The notes under the pieces: model-generated
The model's input: only the letters and a program-made list of their open reading frames with translations
Database searches by the model: none
Told to the model about the DNA's origin: nothing
Shown here: one piece after another, positions 8,311 through 14,392 of the stretch
Position numbering within the stretch: position 1 is the first letter of the stretch
Layout of the letters: every line of letters starts with the position of its first letter
Made by a program: the position numbers and the translations under genes
Origin: Clostridiales bacterium
Lineage (GTDB): Bacteria > Bacillota > Clostridia > Lachnospirales > Lachnospiraceae
Length of the DNA: 20,094 bases
Direction of reading: 5' to 3'
Assembly (NCBI GenBank): GCA_019423795.1
Contig: JAHZAT010000082.1
Span: 1 to 20,094, forward strand

Positions 8311-8329
8311 TGTTATAATTCTGTATAAT
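8311..8329 (+). promoter_or_regulatory. Predicted extended -10 promoter of the dehydrogenase gene
   Basis: TGTTATAAT (8311-8319) is an extended -10 element, and a second TATAAT follows at 8324-8329. No convincing -35 is present, which suits an extended -10 promoter. The mRNA leader would be about 95-105 nt. Confidence 0.55.
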
Positions 8330-8367
8330 CGCCTTAATATTTTCTTAATCTGCAACATTTCTCATCG

Positions 8368-8389
8368 TTGATCAGATTGATCATATCAA
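8368..8389 (+). promoter_or_regulatory. Possible operator or leader hairpin before the dehydrogenase gene
   Basis: TTGATCA occurs twice, 9 bp apart (8368-8374 and 8377-8383), and the segment also pairs TTGAT with ATCAA (8385-8389). It lies between the predicted promoter and the start codon, so a repressor site or small hairpin is possible. This rests on symmetry alone. Confidence 0.25.
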
Positions 8390-8427
8390 GTGCTAAGAAA
8401 TTTTATAAGATTTACGAGGTATTTTCT

Positions 8428-9153
8428 ATGAAAACAGTACTCATAACTGGCAGTTCCAGAGGAATCGGACGTGAAACTGCCATATATTTTGCACAACAAG
8501 GATGGAACGTGATCATCCATGGCTTCCGCCATCCTGAAAAACTAGAATCCCTAAAAAATGAAATTCTTGAAGAGAACGTGTCTTGCTTATCTTTTTGCGG
8601 AGATATCAGTGATCCTTCTTTTGTAGACGAAATGATCAAACAGTCCCTCCTTACTTTTTCTAAGATCGACTGTCTTGTAAATAATGCCGGAATCTCTCTG
8701 GTGGGATTATTTACAGATGCAACGGTAGATGATTGGAATCTGATGATCAACACAAATTTAACTTCTGTTTTTACAACCTGTAAAAATATCGTTCCCCATA
8801 TGCTTCATCACCATGAGGGAAAGATCATCAATATTTCTTCCATCTGGGGAGATGCCGGCGCTTCCTGTGAGGTTTTATATTCTACAACAAAAGGTGGTAT
8901 CAATGCTTTTACAAAGGCTCTGGCAAAAGAGGTTGCTGCAAGCAATATTCAGGTAAATGCGATCGCTTTTGGGATGATTGATACGGAGATGAATGCGGAG
9001 TTTGATGAAGAAGATCTTGCCTTGATCAAAGAAGAAATCCCTGCGGACTATATTGCCAGTCCAAAAGAAGCGGCACAGATGGTTTATCATGTGGCAACGT
9101 CCCCTGCTTATATGACAGGACAGGTTATTACATTCTCTGGGGGATGGTATTAA
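8428..9153 (+). CDS. Short-chain dehydrogenase/reductase (FabG/YmfI-like)
   Basis: A 241-residue NAD(P)H-dependent oxidoreductase. Seen: cofactor motif TGSSRGIG (7-14), NNAG (85-88), and the catalytic set Asn110, Ser138, Tyr151 and Lys155 (YSTTK). The SSIWGDAGASCEVLYSTTKGG region and the IDTEMN and GGW ending resemble the subgroup annotated as EF-P 5-aminopentanone reductase (YmfI) in Firmicutes, but a general 3-oxoacyl-ACP or sugar reductase cannot be ruled out. An upstream TTG at 8368 is in frame, but the ATG at 8428 has GAGG at the right distance and places the Rossmann strand at the N-terminus as the family requires. It is the only plus-strand gene and converges with tex across composite element 1. 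Confidence 0.88.
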   Translation: MKTVLITGSSRGIGRETAIYFAQQGWNVIIHGFRHPEKLESLKNEILEENVSCLSFCGDISDPSFVDEMIKQSLLTFSKIDCLVNNAGISLVGLFTDATVDDWNLMINTNLTSVFTTCKNIVPHMLHHHEGKIINISSIWGDAGASCEVLYSTTKGGINAFTKALAKEVAASNIQVNAIAFGMIDTEMNAEFDEEDLALIKEEIPADYIASPKEAAQMVYHVATSPAYMTGQVITFSGGWY

Positions 9154-9166
9154 ATTTTAATTTGCT

Positions 9167-9366
9167 GGTTTGATGACGGAAATTATTGGTGGAATATTAT
9201 AAAAAGGGTTATCTGTCTGCGACGCGCTCTCGCTCGACTCACACGCAGCTGTACTAAGCTCCTGAATGGTCTAACGACCATCCACTCACTAAGTACAGGC
9301 GTGTTCCTACGGTCTCAGACAGATAACCCTTTTTATAATATTCAAATAATTTACGTAATCGAAACC
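9167..9366. repeat. Module A1: three-way-junction palindrome
   Basis: P1 is a perfect 28-bp stem (9192-9219 with 9316-9343). Beyond a conserved GGTG bulge (9187-9190) it extends outward, with mismatches, to GGTTT (9167) and GAAACC (9361-9366). Inside are a small hairpin (9220-9236: GCG-CTCT-CGC capped on CGA/TCG) and a longer arm: ACACGC/GCGTGT (9241-9246, 9299-9304), CTGTACT/AGTACAG (9249-9255, 9292-9298), then the apical hairpin ATGGTC-TAAC-GACCAT (9266-9281). An alternative CTGCG/CGCAG pairing is possible. By hand alignment the core differs from A2 at about 12 of 153 positions. Confidence 0.93.
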
Positions 9367-9376
9367 ACTACCGAAT

Positions 9377-9535
9377 GTGTATGGAGAATGATCTTGGATG
9401 TAAATTAGTTTTTTCAAGACAGAAGATAAGTGTTTATTATACTCCTAAACATCCCAACAAATCGGTGTTGTTTAAGCCCTTTTATCTTCAGTTAGCGAAT
9501 GCAAAACTTATCAACCAGTATCGTTTAACATACAC
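9377..9535. repeat. Module C1: imperfect inverted repeat between A1 and B1
   Basis: GTGTATG (9377-9383) faces CATACAC (9529-9535), with further internal pairing such as GATAAGT (about 9425-9431) with ACTTATC (about 9506-9512). The loop is AT-rich. Copy 2 has the matching boundary repeat (12765-12851) with a shorter interior. A 13-mer in C1 (9429-9441) recurs in C2 in reverse orientation. Confidence 0.6.
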
Positions 9536-9543
9536 ACCCTGTA

Positions 9544-9848
9544 GTGATTTGAATAGCGTTCCGTTGTATGAGATAGAAATAAGATAAGAACAAATATTTA
9601 TAATATATCGGTGGCAACGATTAGCAGATTTTAAGTGCGTTTTTTACAAATTCGCAGCGCCCTGTGGTTGATTGTTTGACCGTAGCTGCGGGCATTTTGG
9701 CTCGCAGCGAGGAAGTTATCAAAGGAACAGGCGCGGATCAGCGATTTGTAAAAAACGCTCTTAAAATCTGCGTGTTGCCACCGATATATTATAAATATTT
9801 GTTCTTATCTTATTTCTATCTCATACATGAAACACTATTACAAATCAC
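9544..9848. repeat. Module B1: giant hairpin with a perfect 54-bp stem
   Basis: Arms 9565-9618 and 9774-9827 are perfect inverse complements over 54 bp. Imperfect pairing extends outward to GTGATTTG (9544-9551) and CAAATCAC (9841-9848). Inward come an 11-bp stem (9625-9635 with 9760-9770), a stem of about 18 bp with one bulge (9637-9655 with 9741-9758), an asymmetric internal loop holding GGATCA (about 9735-9740), the stem GCGCCCTGT/ACAGGCGC (9657-9665, 9727-9734) and an apical region with GCTGCG/CGCAGC. The tex stop codon (9845-9847) lies in the outermost 3' arm. Confidence 0.95.
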
Positions 9849-11986
9849 AATTTCATGCTTAACTGTATCCGTTTTTTATCTATATCCACACTGACAACTA
9901 CAACGTCCACAACATCTCCAACACTAACTACTTCTAATGGATGTTTGATAAATCGATCTGCCATCTGTGAAATGTGTACTAGTCCATCCTGATGTACTCC
10001 AATATCTACAAATGCTCCAAAATCGATGACATTACGAACTGTTCCTTTTAATTTCATTCCTGGTTTCAGATCTTTCATTTCTAATACATCTGTTCTTAGG
10101 ATTGGTTTTGGAAGATCTTCTCGTGGATCTCGTCCTGGCTTTTCCAATTCTTTTACGATATCTTTCAACGTGATCTCTCCGATTCCAAGTTCTTCGGATA
10201 ATTTCTTGTAATCTGTGATCTTACTGCTGATTCCTTTAAATCCTTCTTTGGATAGTTCTTTTGTTGAATATCCTAGGTTCTTTAGTAACATTCCTGTTTC
10301 TTTGTATGTCTCTGGATGTACTCCTGTTGCATCGAGTGGCTCATCACCTCCAGATACTCTTAGGAATCCTGCGCATTGTTCAAAGGCTTTGGGTCCTAGT
10401 TTAGCTACTTTTAATAGCTGTTTTCTGTTCCTGAACGTTCCATTTTCTTCACGGTAGGATACGATATTTTTTGCTACAGTCTTGGACACACCGGATACAT
10501 ATTCTAAAAGAGATGCTGAAGCTGTATTTAGGTCAACTCCGACTTTATTTACTGTCGCTTCAACGACTCCACCTAAAGCTTCGGTAAGCTGTTTTTGGTT
10601 CATATCGTGCTGATACTGTCCGACTCCAATGGCTTTTGGTTCGATCTTTACTAATTCTGCCAGTGGATCTTGTACTCGTCTTGCGATGGATGTCGCACTT
10701 CTTTGTCCTACATCGAAATTTGGAAATTCCTCGGTCGCAAGTTTACTTGCTGAGTATACAGACGCCCCTGCTTCATTTGTAATCACATACTGTACTGGTT
10801 CTTTAATCTCTTTTAACATATCAACAACGATCTGTTCAGATTCTCTGGATGCTGTTCCATTTCCAATTGAGATCAGTGTGATTCCATATTTCTTGATAAG
10901 TGCCTTGACAACTTTTTTGGCCTCTTCCACTTTATTCTGTGGTGCTGTCGGATAAATGACGACTGTATCTAATACTTTTCCTGTTGCATCGACCACTGCT
11001 AATTTGCATCCAGTACGAAATGCAGGGTCCCATCCAAGGACGACCTGTCCTGCGATCGGTGGCTGCATAAGAAGTTGTGCTAAGTTCTTTCCAAAGACTT
11101 TGATCGCTTCTGTACTTGCATTTTCAGTCAGTTCATTTCTGATATCACGTTCGATCGATGGTGCGATCAGACGTTTATAGCTGTCTTCAATCGCTGCAAA
11201 TAAGGCTTTTGTTGTATTGGGATTCTTCCTTGTTATGATCTTCCTTGCAAGATATGATGCGATCTTTTGCATATCTGGCTCAATCTTTACCTGAAGAATT
11301 CCCTCTTTTTCTCCGCGATTGATCGCAAGAATACGGTATCCTGCAATCTTTTCAATCGGTTCTTCAAAATCATAATACATCTCAAATACAGAAGATTCTT
11401 CTGGTTTCTTCGCTGAGGATGTGATTTTTCCGTGATCCCATGTTGCCTTACGGATCCATGTACGGTATTCTGCATCATCTGCAATGTGCTCTGCGATAAT
11501 ATCATTTGCACCTTTTAATGCATCTTCTACTGTCTTTACATCTTTTTCTTCATTGATAAACGCTTCGGCTTCTTTCTCTAATGGCTCTTTTGTCATTTGT
11601 AAAAGAATCAGATTAGCTAACGGCTCTAACCCCTTTTCCTTTGCGATCATAGCTCTGGTACGTTTTTTCTGCTTATATGGACGGTACAAATCTTCCACTG
11701 CTACCAGTGTCTTCGCTTCTTCAATCTGCTTTGCCAGTTCCTTTGTAAGTTTACCTTGTTCTTCGATATTTTTCTTGATCGCTTCTTTGCGCTCTTCTAA
11801 ATTTCTTAAATATAATAATCTCTCATGGAAATTACGAAGTGTCTCGTCATCTAATGATCCTGTCATTTCTTTTCGGTATCTGGCAATGAATGGAATCGTG
11901 TTACCTTCATCGATCAGTTTGATCGTTGTCTCTACCTGTCCTCGTCTGATTCCTAGTTCTTCTTGTAAAATCTTAATAATATCCAT
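9845..11986 (-). CDS. tex: Tex-family RNA-binding transcription accessory protein
   Basis: A 713-residue protein with full Tex architecture: N-terminal helical/HTH part (1-300, starting MDIIKILQEELGIRRGQVE and containing FIARYRKE), YqgF/RNase H-like domain (about 314-412, VLGWDPAFRTGCKLAVVD), helix-hairpin-helix repeats (about 485-560, VDLNTASASLLEYVSG) and a C-terminal S1 RNA-binding domain (about 643-712, GTVRNVIDFGAFVDIG). Tex binds nucleic acid and associates with transcription; its exact role in Clostridia is unsettled. It starts 9 bp after the dCMP deaminase gene, and the upstream stop TAA is part of its AAGGTGA ribosome binding site, so the two genes are one operon. Its own TGA lies in the outer arm of hairpin B1, which is then the first structure its mRNA would meet; no conventional terminator is seen. 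Confidence 0.96.
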   Translation of the reverse strand: MDIIKILQEELGIRRGQVETTIKLIDEGNTIPFIARYRKEMTGSLDDETLRNFHERLLYLRNLEERKEAIKKNIEEQGKLTKELAKQIEEAKTLVAVEDLYRPYKQKKRTRAMIAKEKGLEPLANLILLQMTKEPLEKEAEAFINEEKDVKTVEDALKGANDIIAEHIADDAEYRTWIRKATWDHGKITSSAKKPEESSVFEMYYDFEEPIEKIAGYRILAINRGEKEGILQVKIEPDMQKIASYLARKIITRKNPNTTKALFAAIEDSYKRLIAPSIERDIRNELTENASTEAIKVFGKNLAQLLMQPPIAGQVVLGWDPAFRTGCKLAVVDATGKVLDTVVIYPTAPQNKVEEAKKVVKALIKKYGITLISIGNGTASRESEQIVVDMLKEIKEPVQYVITNEAGASVYSASKLATEEFPNFDVGQRSATSIARRVQDPLAELVKIEPKAIGVGQYQHDMNQKQLTEALGGVVEATVNKVGVDLNTASASLLEYVSGVSKTVAKNIVSYREENGTFRNRKQLLKVAKLGPKAFEQCAGFLRVSGGDEPLDATGVHPETYKETGMLLKNLGYSTKELSKEGFKGISSKITDYKKLSEELGIGEITLKDIVKELEKPGRDPREDLPKPILRTDVLEMKDLKPGMKLKGTVRNVIDFGAFVDIGVHQDGLVHISQMADRFIKHPLEVVSVGDVVDVVVVSVDIDKKRIQLSMKL

Positions 11987-11995
11987 ATCTTCACC

Positions 11996-12475
11996 TTATA
12001 AATCTACTTCGATTGTCTGTCCTTTTGGTACGAACTGGCGATATTTAACTCCTGCCATATCAAACATCTTCTTTGATGCCTTTGTCGTATCACTGCCTGC
12101 ATATTTATCCTGCATATAGATAACTTCTTTCATACCGCTTTGAATGATAGCTTTTGCACATTCATTGCACGGAAATAATGTTACATAAACACGCGCTCCG
12201 TCAAGTGAGCCTCCACCATAGTTCAAAATGGCATTTAATTCTGCATGACATACATAAAAATATTTGGTATGAAGAGGATCTCCTTCTCTCTCCCAAGGCA
12301 TATCATCATCATTGCATCCTATTGGCATTCCGTTATAACCAACTGACAAAATCTTATTATGATCATTTACAAGGCAAGCCCCTACCTGTGTATGATCATC
12401 TTTACTTCTCTGGGCAGATAAAATGGCAATCCCCATAAAATACTGATCCCAGGAGATATAATCTTTACGTTTCAT
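11996..12475 (-). CDS. Deoxycytidylate (dCMP) deaminase, ComEB type
   Basis: A 159-residue zinc deaminase of the cytidine/deoxycytidylate deaminase family. Zinc and catalytic residues are visible: His77 and Glu79 in CHAELNA, and Cys103 and Cys106 in FPCNEC. The N-terminal SKDDHTQVGACLV and SVGYNGMP segments are typical of dCMP deaminase, which turns dCMP into dUMP as the precursor for thymidylate synthesis. The length fits. AAAGGA lies about 11 nt before the ATG, and a predicted promoter lies at 12509-12537, just outside composite element 2. It is followed closely by tex. The pairing has no obvious pathway logic and may just be a conserved neighbourhood. Confidence 0.92.
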   Translation of the reverse strand: MKRKDYISWDQYFMGIAILSAQRSKDDHTQVGACLVNDHNKILSVGYNGMPIGCNDDDMPWEREGDPLHTKYFYVCHAELNAILNYGGGSLDGARVYVTLFPCNECAKAIIQSGMKEVIYMQDKYAGSDTTKASKKMFDMAGVKYRQFVPKGQTIEVDL

Positions 12476-12508
12476 TGTACATATTCCTTTCTGAATCTTT
12501 GTAGATAT

Positions 12509-12537
12509 ATTTTGTCATGTTTCTACGATATCGTCAA
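12509..12537 (-). promoter_or_regulatory. Predicted promoter of the dCMP deaminase-tex operon
   Basis: Minus-strand TTGACG (12532-12537) and CAAAAT (12509-12514) are spaced by 17 bp, about 34 bp before the start codon. The -35 lies only 14 bp from the edge of module A2, so folding or transcription of that module could affect it. Confidence 0.5.
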
Positions 12538-12551
12538 CTTTTGATTTGTGG

Positions 12552-12758
12552 AGTAGTTTGATGAACTGAAGTTATTGGTGGAATATTATAAAAATGGTTA
12601 TATGTCTGCGACGCGCTCTCGCTCGACTCACTACGCAGCTGTACTAAGCTCCTGAATGATCTTACGATCATCCACTCGCTAAGTGCAGGCGTGTTCCTAC
12701 GGTCGCCGACATATAACCATTTTTATAATATTCAATAATTTCAGTTATCGAAACCACT
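12552..12758. repeat. Module A2: three-way-junction palindrome
   Basis: P1 is a perfect 26-bp stem (12581-12606 with 12708-12733). The GGTG bulge is conserved (12577-12580) and the outer extension pairs ACTGAA with TTCAGT (about 12565-12570, 12740-12745). Inside, the small CTCT-loop hairpin is identical to A1. The long arm has ACGC/GCGT, CTGTACT/AGTGCAG (12639-12645, 12682-12688, one T-G pair) and the apical hairpin ATGATC-TTAC-GATCAT (12656-12671). Confidence 0.93.
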
Positions 12759-12764
12759 GGTAGG

Positions 12765-12851
12765 GGTGTATGTTTTACTGTATTGGTATTTATAATAAAC
12801 ACTGTCTGTCACTACAAAAATTTAAAAACGATAACACTCAACATACACACC
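12765..12851. repeat. Module C2: imperfect inverted repeat
   Basis: GGTGTATGTT (12765-12774) faces AACATACACACC (12840-12851) with a 2-nt bulge. The AT-rich interior carries the 13-mer TATAATAAACACT (12791-12803), the reverse complement of 9429-9441 in C1. Confidence 0.6.
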
Positions 12852-12868
12852 ACTTAAGTTTTTCAATC

Positions 12869-13155
12869 TTGTAATTGTCCACACTTTAGACTTCAGGTAT
12901 ATGATAAAAAATAAATAAACGATCGGAAGCGCAGCATTAGAATTTTGCCACGTTTTTTGCGGATTCGCAGCCGGCTTGGTGTGCTGTCTGAGCCTCAAAG
13001 AGTTCTGATTTAAACACCCTTGAAGGCGAGTTGCACAAGGAAAGCCGGCGGATCAGCGATCTGCAAAAAACGTGAGTAAAATTCTCTAGCTGCTCTTCCG
13101 ATCGTTTATTTATTTTTTATCATATACTTGAAATCTACAGTTGGACAACTTACAA
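12869..13155. repeat. Module B2: giant hairpin with a perfect 33-bp stem
   Basis: Arms 12897-12929 and 13095-13127 are perfect inverse complements over 33 bp, one G-T pair extends this at 12896, and imperfect pairing reaches TTGTAA (12869) and TTACAA (13150-13155). Inward are a stem at 12949-12968 with 13056-13074, the conserved internal loop with GGATCA, and the GC-rich stem GCCGGCTT/AAGCCGGC. The outer-stem sequence is unrelated to B1, but the inner motifs ATTCGCAGC and GCGGATCAGCGAT are the same. The 3' edge lies 9 bp from the lysC stop codon. Confidence 0.94.
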
Positions 13156-13164
13156 AATTAAATT

Positions 13165-14367
13165 TTACATCTCAAATTCTTCATGTGCTGCATTCATTGC
13201 TTTCACCATATCTTCCTGGTTTACAAGCACTGTAACACGAATCTCAGATGTAGAGATCATTCGAATGTTTACATCTGCTTTATATAAAGCGTTAAACATA
13301 CGAGCTGCCATTCCATAGTGGTTTAATAATCCTTTTCCGATAATTGATACTTTGGCAACTTCTTTGCTTGCTTTGATCTCTTCATAATAGCTGTCTGGAA
13401 GGTAATCTTCTAATGCTTTAACTGCGATATCTAATTCTTCTTCTTTGACTGTGAAGGAGATATCTTTCTTGTCATTATGTCCAACTGACTGCAAGATCAT
13501 ATCTACGTTTACATTTTTCTTTGCTAATACATTGAAGATCTTGAATGCCATACCTGGTGTATCTTCGATTCCCATAACTGCGATTCTTGCTGCATCATCA
13601 TCTCCTGCTACACCGCTGATCTCGTTGTCTCTTGATTTTACGCTTTCTTTTACGACAGTTCCTTCTTCTGTTGTAAGACTTGATCTAACAACTAAGGCAA
13701 CTCCATGTTTCTTAGCAAGTTCTACAGAACGATTATGAAGTACTCCTGCTCCGAGTGTTGCCATTTCTAACATCTCATCATATGTGATCTCATTTAATTT
13801 TTTAGCCTCTGATACTTTTCTTGGGTCTGCTGTATAGACTCCGTCTACGTCTGTATAAATCTCACATGCATCTGCGTGTAACGCTGCTGCCAGTGCTACA
13901 GCTGTTGTATCAGATCCACCACGTCCAAGTGTTGTGTAGTTATCGAACTGGTCAACTCCCTGGAATCCTGTAACGATTACGATCTTTCTCTGTTCTAATT
14001 CATTCATGATACGGTCTGTATCAATTCTTTTGATTCTTGCATTGCTGTATACAGAAGTTGTATGCATTGCTACCTGGAATGCATTTAGGGAAACAGCAGG
14101 AACTCCAAGAGAATCCATTGCCATTGCCATTAATGATACAGAAGTCTGTTCTCCTGTTGTTAATAACATATCCATCTCTCTTCTGGATGGATTAGGATTG
14201 ATCTCTTTTGCTTTTGCGATCAGTTCATCTGTCATCTTACCCATTGCTGATAAAACAACAACAACATCATTTTCTTTTTTGTAATCTTCAATACATCTTT
14301 TTGCAACGTTCATGATACGATCTTTATTTCCTACAGAAGTACCACCAAATTTCTTAACTACTAGCAT
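13165..14367 (-). CDS. lysC: Aspartate kinase (monofunctional, two ACT domains)
   Basis: A 400-residue aspartokinase catalysing ATP-dependent phosphorylation of aspartate, the first step to lysine, methionine and threonine. Kinase motifs: KFGGTS (6-11), TTGEQ (70-74), GRGGSDTTA (148-156) and YTDVDGVYTADPR (171-183). C-terminal ACT domains lie at about 262-325 (GIEDTPGMAFKIF) and 339-400, so feedback by lysine and/or threonine is likely, though which ligand cannot be read. Length and layout match the B. subtilis LysC type. AGGAGG stands 8 nt before the ATG. It follows the PGM-like gene by 25 bp and is the last gene of the ACT / PGM-like / lysC operon. No standard terminator follows; hairpin B2 begins 9 bp after the stop. 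No lysine riboswitch or T-box precedes it. Confidence 0.95.
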   Translation of the reverse strand: MLVVKKFGGTSVGNKDRIMNVAKRCIEDYKKENDVVVVLSAMGKMTDELIAKAKEINPNPSRREMDMLLTTGEQTSVSLMAMAMDSLGVPAVSLNAFQVAMHTTSVYSNARIKRIDTDRIMNELEQRKIVIVTGFQGVDQFDNYTTLGRGGSDTTAVALAAALHADACEIYTDVDGVYTADPRKVSEAKKLNEITYDEMLEMATLGAGVLHNRSVELAKKHGVALVVRSSLTTEEGTVVKESVKSRDNEISGVAGDDDAARIAVMGIEDTPGMAFKIFNVLAKKNVNVDMILQSVGHNDKKDISFTVKEEELDIAVKALEDYLPDSYYEEIKASKEVAKVSIIGKGLLNHYGMAARMFNALYKADVNIRMISTSEIRVTVLVNQEDMVKAMNAAHEEFEM

Positions 14368-14392
14368 CTTGTGCCTCCTAAAATTATTTCTC

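Larger units (their letters stand above)
9167..9848. repeat. Composite palindromic element, copy 1 (modules A1-C1-B1)
   Basis: This 682-bp non-coding composite fills nearly all of the 691-bp gap between the convergent dehydrogenase and tex genes: it begins 13 bp after the dehydrogenase stop and ends on the tex stop codon. It is three palindromic modules in a row, described separately. The same order and orientation recurs at 12552-13155. No believable coding region lies in it; the short open frames have no ribosome binding site and cross the hairpins. The GC-rich cores contrast with the AT-rich surroundings. I do not recognise the family. Confidence 0.93.
12552..13155. repeat. Composite palindromic element, copy 2 (modules A2-C2-B2)
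   Basis: A 604-bp second copy in the same order and orientation as 9167-9848. It fills the 689-bp gap between the dCMP deaminase promoter and the end of lysC. Module A is strongly conserved between the copies, C weakly, and B in fold and core motif but not in outer-stem sequence. No coding region is credible inside it. Confidence 0.93.

Noticed and set aside
8368..8427. N-terminal extension of the dehydrogenase from a TTG
   Set aside because: The extension does not fit the Rossmann start and lacks a ribosome binding site; ATG 8428 has GAGG at proper spacing.
9167..9366. Hammerhead-like signature in module A (TTTGATGA ... CGAAACC)
   Set aside because: The required C of CUGANGA is U in both copies, GAT pairs with ATC to make a continuous stem, and no cleavage site with a third helix fits.
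9375..9894. Short plus-strand reading frames of 70-76 codons inside composite 1
   Set aside because: They cross the palindromes, have no ribosome binding site, look unlike proteins, and have no counterpart in copy 2.
9167..13155. Retron, group II intron, integron attC array or IS element as explanation for the composites
   Set aside because: No reverse transcriptase, integrase or transposase is present in the window, and I see no group II domain V or attC core sites. A non-autonomous derivative remains possible.
9167..13155. CRISPR array
   Set aside because: There are only two copies 3.4 kb apart, with no short regular repeat-spacer pattern and no cas genes.
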